In this document: positions 1 to 8,616 of the stretch, one piece after another
How the letters are laid out: every line of letters begins with the position of its first letter
Position numbering within the stretch: position 1 is the first letter of the stretch
Source of the DNA: Thermoplasmata archaeon
Lineage (GTDB): Archaea > Thermoplasmatota > Thermoplasmata > Thermoplasmatales > Thermoplasmataceae
Length of the DNA: 36,870 nt
NCBI GenBank assembly: GCA_021821635.1
Contig: JAKACH010000010.1
Coordinates: 1 to 36,870, forward strand
Direction: 5' to 3'
Translations under genes and position numbers: made by a program
Notes under the pieces: model-generated
The model's input: only the letters and a program-made list of their open reading frames with translations
Told to the model about the DNA's origin: nothing
Database searches by the model: none

Positions 1-76
1 ATCTTATCAGAGATCTGCGAATCACATATGATTCGGCTTTCACAAATTATTTATTGATTGACAAAATGTGCAAATC

Positions 77-469
77 ATGGGAGAAAAGAATGCAGAGAGC
101 GTGATTATTGATTATACCAAGAGGAATCATCCAATCCGTGTGGTCAGATCAGGCAAGACGCTGACCGTTATGGCATACGGGGAAGAGATACTGAAAACGA
201 GGAATGCATACATTCTTTATGAAACTGGGCGTAAGCCAGTATATTATTTTCCTATCAGCGAGGTCAGGGACCGCAAGCTTAAGGCAACTGACACGGTGTC
301 GGTCTGCCCTTATAAGGGGAGGGCTCATTATTATTCGCTGCTCGCAGGGAAGAGGGAAATCAAGGATTCGGCCTGGCGTTATTCAGAGCCAAACGAGGAT
401 TTCAACCCGATCAAGGATTATATCGCCTTCTATGATAGTGTCATTGATGGAATAGAAGAATCCGAGTAA
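77..469 (+). CDS. DUF427 domain protein
   Basis: The protein follows the DUF427 pattern: a beta-rich domain with the hallmark ETGRKPVYYFP segment followed by the CPYKGRAHYYS signature and a terminal AFYDSV. About 130 residues is the usual size for a single-domain DUF427 protein. The biochemical role of the family is not established. The ORF track begins at a GTG (68), but an AT-rich TATA-like stretch at about 43-54 lies roughly 25 nt before the in-frame ATG at 77, which fits leaderless transcription, so I prefer ATG 77. It stands alone upstream of the MutS-like pair. Family assignment is confident; function unknown. Confidence 0.85.
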   Translation: MGEKNAESVIIDYTKRNHPIRVVRSGKTLTVMAYGEEILKTRNAYILYETGRKPVYYFPISEVRDRKLKATDTVSVCPYKGRAHYYSLLAGKREIKDSAWRYSEPNEDFNPIKDYIAFYDSVIDGIEESE

Positions 470-636
470 CCACGGGATAAGCACTTTCGTAACTGCACGG
501 CCTATCCATTCAGAGGACAAAAAGGGCCTTAGACCGTATGAAAATGCATACTTTGCTGCCGGTATTCTTAGCTATGCATGATCCATTCTTTATCGCATTC
601 AAAAAGCCTGGAGGGAGTGGACAATACTGACTGGCA

Positions 637-650
637 ATATTTATATAAAA
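637..650 (+). promoter_or_regulatory. TATA-like box upstream of the MutS-like operon
   Basis: ATATTTATATAAAA is the strongest TATA-like sequence in the 286-bp gap between the DUF427 gene and the MutS-like pair. Transcription would begin near 665-670 and leave a leader of about 90 nt before ATG 756, unlike the leaderless pattern common elsewhere in the window. I see no other gene in the gap; the ORFs drawn there look non-coding. Confidence 0.45.
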
Positions 651-755
651 TCTATAAATACACTGATGCCGAGAAAAGTTCGGCTCAGAGGGATGGAGTT
701 CCCGATGATTGTCTCCAGAGACTGATAACTCCTGTATGGCAGCTGATGATTTCAG

Positions 756-2300
756 ATGGTTATGACAGGAGTGGATGATAGGGTTTTCAACAGTATTCTT
801 TGGCCTGATGGTCGCGCAGTGGAACTGAGAAAGGAAGATCCTGTTTGTTTTGTAGATCTCAACATCGATCAGATAATAGGATCTGTCGTTGCACCTTATA
901 AGGACTACAATCTTAGACCTTTTTTTGACACTCTGGCTATTGATCCAGATACGGTGAAATACAGGCAGGACATATTCAGAGATCTTGAGAAAGCAGACGT
1001 TTTTGCTTGCATGTACGACTTTTCGATAAAGATGAGGGATGTCCATAGATACATTTCAGGCATGGACAGGCTGTTTGAATGGCAGAGACAGGGCTGGATA
1101 CTCGACGCTGCCTTACTCTATTTTGGTGCTATGAATGATCTGGCACAGAGGCTTGCAGGTGCAGCTCTCAACTCAGATGGACTCATATCCCTCAGGAACT
1201 ATGTTCAGAAATACGTGGAGTCAGAAAGCTTCAGGAATAAAGAAGATAAGGCGAATGACATAAAGAAAAAATTATCGGCCATCAGATACGAAATGTCCTT
1301 TGGACCATCAAGGGTAACTGTGAGAAAGGACAAAGGTAGGGAAAGCTATAACGGGATTATACAGGAGGCATTCAGTAAATTTAGAAACGGCAAGAAATCT
1401 GCAGCGAATAAAAAGAGGTTCAGCGAATCATCGATGAATCATGTTGAAGCCGAGGTTCTTGCGCTGATTGCACGTTTATTCCCGGAAGAATTTGGTGAAC
1501 TCTCAGCTTTCTGCGAAAACAATTCTTCTTTCATTGATCCTGTTGTGGAAGTTGTGTACAGGGAGATCCATTTTTACCTGTCATATCTTGAATATATATC
1601 GGCAGTAAAGAAAGCCGGGCTAGAATTCTGCCTGCCTGAAATATGTACGGATCATGATATTTACTGCCTGAACTCCTTCGATCTCGCCCTTGCCCACAAG
1701 GCCTTAGCTTCCTCGTCTAAAGTAGTGGCAAATGATTTCCAGTTGTCAGGAGGGGAGAAGGCCCTGGTGGTAACAGGGCCGAACAATGGCGGGAAGACAA
1801 CGTTTGCTAGGTCGTTCGGGCAGGCTTTCTTCCTTTTTGCGCTGGGACTGCCTATTCCTGGTTCAAAAGCCCGCCTGTTCGTGCCAGACAATATCTACAC
1901 ACACTTTGAAAAGTCCGAGGATCCCGAGAATCTCATGGGTAAACTGGAAGACGATCTTGTTAGGATGAGGAAGATACTTTATATGGCCACGAACAGGAGC
2001 ATCATTATCGTCAATGAAATGCTCAGCTCCACAACATTAAAGGATGCCATCCAGATAGGCACTGAGATAATTGGCCTGATAATGAGAAAAAATGTACTCT
2101 GCGTCTATGTAACATTCCTGGATGAGTTTGCCAGGTTAGATGGCGTAGTGAGCATGGTCAGCCAGGTCGATCCTTCTTCGCCTGATATAAGGACATTCAA
2201 GATCAGGAGGACAGATCCAAACGGCCTTGCATATGCGAAAGCCATCGCAGAGAAATATGACCTCACCTACGAGAAGATTATGCGGAGGATCAGCGGATGA
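756..2300 (+). CDS. MutS-like ATPase, first of a coupled pair
   Basis: A 514-residue protein with a helical MutS core-like N-terminal half (the motif RPFFDTLAIDPDTVKYRQ near residue 50 resembles the lever/clamp entry of MutS-like proteins) and a C-terminal MutS-type ABC ATPase. Walker A is GPNNGGKTT near residue 344. The Walker B position reads IIIVNEMLSSTT, so the usual DE is NE. The mismatch-recognition and connector domains of true MutS are absent, so this is not canonical mismatch repair MutS. It overlaps the next gene by 4 bp (ATGA), and the two products are full-length paralogues, suggesting a heterodimer. MutS-family ATPase is certain; substrate unknown. Confidence 0.85.
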   Translation: MVMTGVDDRVFNSILWPDGRAVELRKEDPVCFVDLNIDQIIGSVVAPYKDYNLRPFFDTLAIDPDTVKYRQDIFRDLEKADVFACMYDFSIKMRDVHRYISGMDRLFEWQRQGWILDAALLYFGAMNDLAQRLAGAALNSDGLISLRNYVQKYVESESFRNKEDKANDIKKKLSAIRYEMSFGPSRVTVRKDKGRESYNGIIQEAFSKFRNGKKSAANKKRFSESSMNHVEAEVLALIARLFPEEFGELSAFCENNSSFIDPVVEVVYREIHFYLSYLEYISAVKKAGLEFCLPEICTDHDIYCLNSFDLALAHKALASSSKVVANDFQLSGGEKALVVTGPNNGGKTTFARSFGQAFFLFALGLPIPGSKARLFVPDNIYTHFEKSEDPENLMGKLEDDLVRMRKILYMATNRSIIIVNEMLSSTTLKDAIQIGTEIIGLIMRKNVLCVYVTFLDEFARLDGVVSMVSQVDPSSPDIRTFKIRRTDPNGLAYAKAIAEKYDLTYEKIMRRISG

Positions 2301-3838
2301 ATGTAAATTTGCTTTCCACGGATCCATCATACAGGTTGCCTGAAAACTTGCCCTTGAACGTGGAAGAGCTTGAGAAGGACCTGGATCTTGTCACAATTTA
2401 CAATGCAATGGCAGGAAACGATCGCTATGTGTTTGACGTATGCAGGAGAGCCATCATGAACAGCATCACGAATAGAGATACAATAGTGTACCGCCAGGGA
2501 GTGCTTCAGGACGCGCTCGACAATCCGTGCATCGTGCGGGATATATATTCTATCATTGTCGATTCAGTTGCACAGGCAAGAAGACTTCTATTCTGGGTGA
2601 GTCGCCAAAATCCTGAATTTGTGCTGCGCGAATCAATATCAGTGCTGCAGATTTACCTCACAGCGATAGAGAAGATAAGGGAGATAGGGAGAAAGGCATT
2701 ACCCTCCCTTCACTCAGAGGGCTTTCTGCAGTTCTTCACCATGATAAACCATGAATTCGACGATGACTACGTCAGGATGGTATCGGGCCACCTTGAAAAC
2801 CTCCACTTCCCTCGAGGGATTTATGTCCGCGGCGGGCTCGGAAGGGGTAACGCACTGACGGGATATGATCTTGTCATCCCGAAGGTCAGGCCGGACAGGC
2901 TCGTTAAACGGATCACAAACATCAGGGAACCGCATTACACTTATGTGCTGCCTGACAGGGATGAGCTGGGAGGACAGGCGCTGGGTGAGATGCGCGCCAG
3001 GAGCATATCTGAAACTGCAAGGATAGTGAGTGAGTCGGCTGAGAATGTTCTGGGTTTCATCGATCGCCTCAAGGAAGAGATTGCATTCTACCTCGGCTGC
3101 CTTAACCTTAAGAAACAACTGAACTCCATCGGCGCTAGTACATCTTTTCCGGTTCCTGTAAAAGACAGTGGAAGCGGAACTGTTTACGAAGGGATATATG
3201 ATCTGGCCCTGTGCATCAGGGCTGATCTTACGCTTGTTGGGAATTCCCTGTATGCAGAAAGAGATCATCTTATATTCATAACCGGTGCGAACAAGGGAGG
3301 GAAGTCCACACTGTTAAGGGCAATCGGACAGGCACAGCTTATGATGCAGAGCGGAATGTTTGTCGCAGCGGGCTCATTCAGCACTTTCATTGCCGCCGCT
3401 GTGTTCACACATTTCAAGAGGGAGGAGGACGCTGGGATGTCGAAGGGAAAGTTTGATGAGGAACTCAGCCGCATGAGTGGGATAGTTGATCATATAGTTC
3501 CAGGAAGCAGGCTGTTGTTCAACGAATCATTTTCATCAACTAACGTTAGGGAAGGATCTGAAATAGCGAAGAGCATTATGGATGCCCTTCTGACCATGGG
3601 AACCAAGATAATATTCGTAACTCATTTCAACGAGCTTGCAGAGGCATATCTTGACAGATTGCCGAAACCGGCGTTCCTGAGAGCAGAGCGGCTTGAGGAT
3701 GGAACTCGCACATTCAGGGTTCTGCAGGCAGATCCGATTGCAACAAGCTTTGGGTATGACGTGTTCCAGAAGGTCTTCAGGAACGAGATCAACCCCAAGG
3801 AATACAGTTCTGAAAAGGCGCTATCAGGAATGAACTGA
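2297..3838 (+). CDS. MutS-like ATPase, second of a coupled pair
   Basis: A 513-residue paralogue of the preceding gene, of nearly the same length and domain order. Walker A is GANKGGKSTLL near residue 335, the Walker B position is RLLFNESFSST (again NE rather than DE), and the MutS-type H-loop region is FVTHFNELAEA. As in its partner, the DNA mismatch-binding domain is missing. The start ATG overlaps the upstream stop, so the two are translationally coupled and probably made in equal amounts. MutS proteins act as dimers with composite ATP sites, so a heterodimer is the natural inference. The role may be recombination, repair or something unrelated to mismatches. Confidence 0.85.
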   Translation: MNVNLLSTDPSYRLPENLPLNVEELEKDLDLVTIYNAMAGNDRYVFDVCRRAIMNSITNRDTIVYRQGVLQDALDNPCIVRDIYSIIVDSVAQARRLLFWVSRQNPEFVLRESISVLQIYLTAIEKIREIGRKALPSLHSEGFLQFFTMINHEFDDDYVRMVSGHLENLHFPRGIYVRGGLGRGNALTGYDLVIPKVRPDRLVKRITNIREPHYTYVLPDRDELGGQALGEMRARSISETARIVSESAENVLGFIDRLKEEIAFYLGCLNLKKQLNSIGASTSFPVPVKDSGSGTVYEGIYDLALCIRADLTLVGNSLYAERDHLIFITGANKGGKSTLLRAIGQAQLMMQSGMFVAAGSFSTFIAAAVFTHFKREEDAGMSKGKFDEELSRMSGIVDHIVPGSRLLFNESFSSTNVREGSEIAKSIMDALLTMGTKIIFVTHFNELAEAYLDRLPKPAFLRAERLEDGTRTFRVLQADPIATSFGYDVFQKVFRNEINPKEYSSEKALSGMN

Positions 3839-4003
3839 TGCATCATTCATCGTAGTATTCAGCTTTCTCTACCAAGCATGCTTGATTGCGAATAGCTGTA
3901 ATGCAAGGTTCCTGGAATTAAGAAATAAAAACACCCACAGCAGGTTAATTAGAGCAATCACACAGTAGTAGATTTATGATCAGTGGCATTTAATATCCCT
4001 CGA

Positions 4004-4016
4004 TTATACATATAAT
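4004..4016 (+). promoter_or_regulatory. TATA-like promoter box
   Basis: TTATACATATAAT lies about 25-30 nt before the in-frame ATG at 4037 of the epimerase-type gene. This implies a leaderless transcript and favours ATG 4037 over the TTG at 4025 used by the ORF track. Confidence 0.5.
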
Positions 4017-4036
4017 GAAAGTCATTGTCATATATT

Positions 4037-4999
4037 ATGCCGGAAGATCCGGATGCACTGCACGTCGTCTTTGGAGCAACAGGTGCTTATGGATATGCCG
4101 TGGCTAAAAAGCTCCTGGAGAACCGCTTCAACATGAGAGCAGTTGTAAGGAACGAGGAAAAGGCAAAAAAAATGTTTCCAAAAGGAGTTGAAATTGTCAA
4201 GGCGGATATGCTGAACGGGGAGGAAGTTTCCAATGCTTGCAAAGGAGCTTCAGCAATATACCTTGGCAATAACTTTCCCTACAGGAAATGGAAAGCAAAT
4301 TTCATGCTGTCTCTTTCTAATATACTGAAAGGATCGAAAGGAACGAAACCTCTCATAGTATTCCCCGGAAACGTATATGGCTACGGGAGGTTCCAGCGTG
4401 TGCCAGTAGATGAATCTCACCCGCTTAATGCAGGCTCCAGGAAAGGTAAATTGAGGAATACAATGGAAGCATTGCTGATGGATTATCACAGAAAGGGTGA
4501 GATTAGAGTCGTTATACCGAGATTTGCTGATTTTTATGGACCAAATGTTGTCAATGATCTTTACGGGAGAATTTTCAGGAGTGCAATAGACGGAAAACCC
4601 GCAATCTGGCCAGCCAATGCTGATGTTTCTCACAACCTCACATATATAGGGGATGCAGCTGAAGCAACAATATTGCTGATGCTCAACGGTAATTCATACG
4701 GCAAATCATATCATGTGTCGGGCGATGTCATAACAGCCAGGGAATTTATCAAAGGAGTATATGGCGCAGCCGGCAACCGTATGGAACTGAGGATACTTTC
4801 CAAAAGGTTTCTGGCCGTTGCTGGGCTTTTCAATTCAAACGCAAGGGAGTTGATTGAACTGCTTTATGAATACTCAGATCCGTATATTCTTGATGACTCG
4901 AAATTCAGGTCAGAATTTCCATCTTTCAAGCATACGCCTTACGAGATAGGAATAAGAAAGACTATAGACTGGTTCAGGGAAAATCTTGGAGCCGGCTAA
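4037..4999 (+). CDS. NAD(P)-binding epimerase/atypical SDR protein
   Basis: A Rossmann-fold sugar-epimerase-like protein of about 320 residues. The nucleotide-binding loop GATGAYGYAVAK is at the very N-terminus, followed by RAVVRNEEKA (cofactor ribose/phosphate binding) and an extended-SDR-like core with VYGYGR; a later segment, VIPRFADFYGP, matches the substrate region of NAD-dependent epimerases. The catalytic YxxxK is not clean, so it may be an atypical SDR. The C-terminal segment ending IRKTIDWFREN is typical of the epimerase family. The gene is monocistronic and converges on the flavoprotein gene after a 255-bp gap in which I see no gene. Substrate cannot be predicted. Confidence 0.8.
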   Translation: MPEDPDALHVVFGATGAYGYAVAKKLLENRFNMRAVVRNEEKAKKMFPKGVEIVKADMLNGEEVSNACKGASAIYLGNNFPYRKWKANFMLSLSNILKGSKGTKPLIVFPGNVYGYGRFQRVPVDESHPLNAGSRKGKLRNTMEALLMDYHRKGEIRVVIPRFADFYGPNVVNDLYGRIFRSAIDGKPAIWPANADVSHNLTYIGDAAEATILLMLNGNSYGKSYHVSGDVITAREFIKGVYGAAGNRMELRILSKRFLAVAGLFNSNARELIELLYEYSDPYILDDSKFRSEFPSFKHTPYEIGIRKTIDWFRENLGAG

Positions 5000-5254
5000 A
5001 TTATGTTCTTGCTGCAAAGTTTAGTGCGGTTTGGACGAGAACTTTTATTTAGTCATCAAGCCCTGAAAAACTGAATTGTAATACTTCCAGTTGCCGAAGT
5101 GGGAATCCCTTTTTCATCCAAGGGCGAGCAAAGATAATCAGATCAAACAGTGTGGAATGCTTCAGCCCGGAATTATCCAAATTGCAAACACAATGCTTTC
5201 ATGCTTTTTATACGAAAATTGAAAGTGATTTCCGGCGAAATATGAATGGCCGGA

Positions 5255-6607
5255 TCAGTCTATCATGTACCTGATATCATTTGTGTCTGAAGGATATGTA
5301 AACGGTGTTGAAATCAGTGTCTTCACGTCAATATTGAGCCTGATTGCAAGTGCAAAGATATTGATGACCTCCTCTGAATTCTCGCCAAGGATGTGAGCAC
5401 CAAGGATTTTATTCGAATCCGTGTCAAGAATAACCTTGTAGAATGCCTTCAGAATCCCTCTTCTTCTTGAATTGTACCAGTTTGTCATCTCGCCCTTCTT
5501 TATTGTTACTGCAATATTCTTCCTGGCTGCCTCCTCCCCGGTGATTCCAACCATTGCCAGCGGAGGCGACGTGAAGACGGTGGTGGGTATGCCGGTATAA
5601 TTGGTTTTCAGGGTATTTCCATGAAGGAAGTTTTCAGCCGCAGTATGCCCCTCCATGACTGCGACTGGAGTCAATTTTGGGCCGTCTGTGTCAGCTGAGT
5701 CCCCCGCAGCATATACCAGCGGATTTGAAACGCTCTGCAGGTATGCGTTCACGGTCACTCCTTTTCGGGACCATTTGACCTGTGCAGCATCCAGTCCCAT
5801 GTCAGAATCGAACTCCCTGCCTGCGCCGTGCACAACAAGATCAGCAGAAACAAGCTCATCCTTACCCTCTCTTGAAAGACTGACGCTGTAACTGTCAGCA
5901 GATCTCTTTATCTCCTTCACCGACGCGCTTGTCACTATCCTTATCCCGGATTCAACCAGGAGGCTGGTGAGAACTTCGACCATCTCCTTGTCGAAGTTTA
6001 CAAGCAACCTGTCGGAATGCTGTATAATCGTAACATCTGATCCGGCCTTTCTTGCTATGCTCGCAAATTCAACTGATATGTATCCGCCGCCTATGAACAC
6101 AATTTTCTTCGGCAGTTCAGGCATGCTTAGAAAGCCTTCGTTGTCGATCAGGTATTCAGAACCGGGAAAGTCTAGCTTTGCGGCCCTTACACCTGAAGCT
6201 ATGAGGAACTGTCCAGCCTCCAGCACCCTACCGTCAACATCAATGCTCTTTGGCCCGGTGAACTTTGCCCTGTCATGGATCACGAGGATCCCGTTCTTGA
6301 CAAGGCTTTCCTCTATTCCCTTCGACATAGATTCAGTGAAGGATGCCTTGAAAGCCATGAGTTCACCCCAGTCAATTGAGCCGGCTAGATTGGATATGCC
6401 ATGTCCCCTCAGTCTTTTGGCCGATTCCAGAGAGTCAGTAACGCCAACAAGAATTTTCTTTGGATCGCAGCCTCTCAGGGCGCATGTACCGCCTGTCGGC
6501 TTCTGGTCTATAACTGCTATCTTCTTTCCTTCACCGAGTACCTTGAATGCGGCTGTCGTTGCCGCAGATCCCGAACCTATTATGATTAGATCAAATTTTG
6601 TTTCCAT
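5255..6607 (-). CDS. FAD-dependent pyridine nucleotide-disulfide oxidoreductase
   Basis: A 450-residue class I flavoprotein disulfide reductase-type protein. It has the FAD-binding loop IIGSGSAATTAA at residues 8-19, the redox-active disulfide motif GGTCALRGCDPKK near residue 40, an NAD(P)-binding loop FIGGGYISVEFA near 170, and the second FAD motif VYAAGDSADT near 300. The C-terminal dimerisation domain ends FTYPSDTNDIRYMID where glutathione reductase, lipoamide dehydrogenase and mercuric reductase carry the HPT..E catalytic dyad, so the usual proton-relay His is missing. Substrate (a thiol, metal or quinone) cannot be named. It lies 48 bp downstream of the C2H2 membrane protein gene on the same strand and may share its transcript. 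Confidence 0.85.
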   Translation of the reverse strand: METKFDLIIIGSGSAATTAAFKVLGEGKKIAVIDQKPTGGTCALRGCDPKKILVGVTDSLESAKRLRGHGISNLAGSIDWGELMAFKASFTESMSKGIEESLVKNGILVIHDRAKFTGPKSIDVDGRVLEAGQFLIASGVRAAKLDFPGSEYLIDNEGFLSMPELPKKIVFIGGGYISVEFASIARKAGSDVTIIQHSDRLLVNFDKEMVEVLTSLLVESGIRIVTSASVKEIKRSADSYSVSLSREGKDELVSADLVVHGAGREFDSDMGLDAAQVKWSRKGVTVNAYLQSVSNPLVYAAGDSADTDGPKLTPVAVMEGHTAAENFLHGNTLKTNYTGIPTTVFTSPPLAMVGITGEEAARKNIAVTIKKGEMTNWYNSRRRGILKAFYKVILDTDSNKILGAHILGENSEEVINIFALAIRLNIDVKTLISTPFTYPSDTNDIRYMID

Positions 6608-6655
6608 CTCTATCCCTTTACTCCAACTCTTTATTGCAAATAAAATGTGGGTAGT

Positions 6656-7237
6656 TTATATCTTTCTACCCAGATAGAATGTTGTTGCTCCCAGCGTAAG
6701 CCCGTAGACAATGTGTCCCAGGAATCCTACTGCCAGAACATCCGGAAGCATCATTGCCGCTTTGGCGCCCATGAGGTTCATCATCACTGAAGCAAACACC
6801 GTCTCAGCCATCGGCAGGAAGAACACGAGATATACCACGATGCCGAATACAAGGCCAAGCGCCAGCGAAATAGGTCCGCTTCTGAGCCTGAGCGGCTTCA
6901 CGTAGGATACAATCCCGCCAAACACGGCGCCTGCCACGATGCTCACCGTGAAATGCGCCAGAACTCCAACCATCACGCCAGAACTCATCGAGGCACCAAG
7001 GCCCATCCCCATAACTAGCGCAAACGTGGTTGAGGACAGCCCCATCCCAACTGCTCCTGCCATGAGTACCAGGAGCATCAGGATTCCTCCAATTATGCCT
7101 CCTATAATGGACGATGTCACCACCTTGCTTGTCCTGAGGGTATTCTTAGTACCGTGCATATGTACTTTTGCATGTTCCATCAGTTTCGCCTTTGAGTCAA
7201 ACACATTGCCACATACTTCACATTTATTCTCTTCCAT
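6656..7237 (-). CDS. C2H2 zinc-finger membrane protein
   Basis: The first 26 residues form a single classical C2H2 finger (CEVCGNVFDSKAKLMEHAKVH). A short linker is followed by four to five hydrophobic glycine/methionine-rich membrane segments between residues 40 and 193. A metal-binding cytoplasmic domain on a small polytopic membrane protein suggests metal or redox sensing or transport, but no transporter family is recognised. The start ATG at 7237 sits about 25-30 nt below a TATA-like box at 7261-7274, which in turn lies next to the TCAACsGTTG motif shared with the CARF-HTH and OsmC genes. The flavoprotein gene follows in the same direction after 48 bp. Confidence 0.75.
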   Translation of the reverse strand: MEENKCEVCGNVFDSKAKLMEHAKVHMHGTKNTLRTSKVVTSSIIGGIIGGILMLLVLMAGAVGMGLSSTTFALVMGMGLGASMSSGVMVGVLAHFTVSIVAGAVFGGIVSYVKPLRLRSGPISLALGLVFGIVVYLVFFLPMAETVFASVMMNLMGAKAAMMLPDVLAVGFLGHIVYGLTLGATTFYLGRKI

Positions 7238-7260
7238 GTTTATCTGATGTTCTCATACCG

Positions 7261-7295
7261 GTATCATATAAAAGCGGATTCCGTCAACCGTTGCA
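7261..7295 (-). promoter_or_regulatory. Promoter and operator-like motif of the C2H2 membrane protein gene
   Basis: Read on the minus strand, TGCAACGGTTGAC (7295-7283) is followed after about 9 nt by the TATA-like CTTTTATATGATAC (7274-7261) and then ATG 7237. The motif is a CAAC/GTTG inverted repeat around one central base. It recurs at 8658-8670 and 9446-9457, so it looks like a regulator-binding site set just upstream of BRE/TATA. Confidence 0.55.
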
Positions 7296-7296
7296 G

Positions 7297-7323
7297 CATC
7301 TTTCTTTCTGTGCAAGAAAGATG
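7297..7323. repeat. Perfect 10-bp inverted repeat
   Basis: CATCTTTCTT and AAGAAAGATG form a perfect 10-bp stem with a 7-nt loop. It lies between the operator-like site and the left end of the IS605-type element. It may be part of the element's left end or a structured leader; the sequence alone does not decide. Confidence 0.5.
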
Positions 7324-7337
7324 ATTGTCATCTTGTT

Positions 7338-8596
7338 GGGAGTTTGAGGGAAGCAGTAAAACCCACAGGCTTCAGCCGGGGGATACACTGGCTTCTCGAT
7401 GAAAATATCAATAAGGTTCAATGCTATATAATAAATAATGTTCAGAACTATTAAGCTGAAGCTTCCCTATGATCCTTCCATTCTTGAAACAGGAAGGCAG
7501 TTCAGGGAAGCCTGCCAGATGGTCCTGGACTATGGTTTTTCTGCTCACACGTTCAACAAGAACAAGCTCAACAGGGCAACTTATGAGGATGTCAGGAGAA
7601 GAATATCAACACTGTCCTCCGCTCTGGTACAGACAGCGAGAGATACGGCATCGGATGCATTGAAACAGACCAAACTCAGGAAGGAAATACGCAGGAAATC
7701 CCTGACCATAAGGTATGACAGGAGAACATTCAAGTTCTATCCCGATTCGCATACTATATCACTGACAACAGTCCATGGGAGGCTCGTGTTTCCAATTGCA
7801 AATTCTCCGCTCATGGAGAAATACAGCGGAGAATATACCAATGCACAGGTCTCAATCGACGTGAAACAGAGAAGAATGTTTGTGATGGTTCAGGTAGAGG
7901 TAGATAAGGGGGTGGAGAATAAAGCAGAAACCAGGGACGTAAAAGTGGTGGGAATAGACAGGGGCATAAAGAATATAGCAGTATTGTCAAACAATAAATT
8001 CTTCAATTCAGCGCACCTGAAAGACGTGAAGGGAAGATATCGTTACAACAGGAAGAAATTGCAGCACGCAGGCACTAAATCCGCCCATCGTAAATTAAAA
8101 GAACTGGGCGGGAGAGAGAGACGGTTCGTGCTTGACACAAATCATGTGATATCAAAACAGATAGTGAACCTTCCTTTCAACCTTTTTGCACTTGAGGATT
8201 TGGAATCAGCAGGAATGAGAACGAAGCGCAATGGCAGGAGATTCAACCACAAGCTTGGCTCATGGTCTCCATACCAGTTGGAGCAGTTCATCAAATATAA
8301 AGCCGAGGATATGGGTAAGGCCGTGGTCTGTGTGAACCCGAAATATACATCACAGAAATGCTACCGATGTGGATTCATCGACAGGAACAACCGGAATGGA
8401 TCAATATTCCACTGCAAGAACTGCGGCTTTGAGCTTCATGCGGATCTTAACGCCTCAAGAAACATTGGGGTACTCGGCAAGTCAGGGTATTTCAGGCTGT
8501 TGTCAACCAGCCAATCGTTGCGTTCCGATGAATCCATGCCTACGGGCATGAGGGAGGACAGCAGCAAGCCCACTCCTTTAGGGGTGGGTAGTTGAC
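7338..8596 (+). mobile_element. IS605/IS1341-type element (tnpB only)
   Basis: A single intact tnpB gene with element-like ends and no tnpA. On the left, CCCACAGGCTTCAGCCGGGGG (7362-7382) can form a small hairpin (GGC-TTCA-GCC) typical of the subterminal structures of IS200/IS605 elements. On the right, CCCACTCC-TTTA-GGGGTGGG (8569-8588) forms an 8-bp stem followed by TAGTTGAC. The right end is fixed at about 8596, because a second degenerate copy in this window ends with the same GTAGTTGAC. The left boundary is less certain (about 7324-7360). The element separates two copies of the TCAACsGTTG motif. Mobilisation would need a TnpA supplied elsewhere. Confidence 0.7.
7438..8595 (+). CDS. tnpB: TnpB RNA-guided nuclease (IS605 OrfB)
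   Basis: A 385-residue TnpB with an apparently intact RuvC-like site: first Asp in GIDRGIKNIAV, Glu in FALEDLESAG, and last Asp in HADLNASRNIG. The zinc finger between the last two is CYRCG...CKNCG. TnpB proteins are RNA-guided DNA nucleases that use an RNA from the element's right end and help maintain the element; Cas12 descends from this family. The start ATG is preceded by an AT-rich stretch. The extended C-terminus (after residue 345, rich in Ser/Pro/Gly) overlaps the region that encodes the guide-RNA scaffold, which is common in this family. Everything needed for activity is present by eye. Confidence 0.93.
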   Translation: MFRTIKLKLPYDPSILETGRQFREACQMVLDYGFSAHTFNKNKLNRATYEDVRRRISTLSSALVQTARDTASDALKQTKLRKEIRRKSLTIRYDRRTFKFYPDSHTISLTTVHGRLVFPIANSPLMEKYSGEYTNAQVSIDVKQRRMFVMVQVEVDKGVENKAETRDVKVVGIDRGIKNIAVLSNNKFFNSAHLKDVKGRYRYNRKKLQHAGTKSAHRKLKELGGRERRFVLDTNHVISKQIVNLPFNLFALEDLESAGMRTKRNGRRFNHKLGSWSPYQLEQFIKYKAEDMGKAVVCVNPKYTSQKCYRCGFIDRNNRNGSIFHCKNCGFELHADLNASRNIGVLGKSGYFRLLSTSQSLRSDESMPTGMREDSSKPTPLGVGS

Positions 8597-8616
8597 GATA
8601 TACATGCTCCCTGGCT
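8480..8616 (+). ncRNA. Putative TnpB right-end guide RNA (omega/reRNA)
   Basis: In characterised TnpB systems the guide RNA scaffold spans the 3' end of tnpB and the right end, with the guide copied from flanking DNA. Here the scaffold would include the stem CCCACTCC/GGGGTGGG (8569-8588) and the terminal TAGTTGAC, and the guide would begin at about 8597 with GATATACATG. The 5' limit given is a guess. The stem and terminus are conserved in the remnant at 31091-31117, which supports functional selection on this structure. Confidence 0.4.

Noticed and set aside
510-1046. 178-aa minus-strand ORF upstream of the MutS-like pair
   Set aside because: It overlaps the N-terminus of the well-supported MutS-like gene in antisense and has no domain-like sequence; a shadow ORF.
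5967-6677. 236-aa plus-strand ORF
   Set aside because: It is the antisense shadow of the flavoprotein gene; composition is Ser/Pro-rich and no motif is present.
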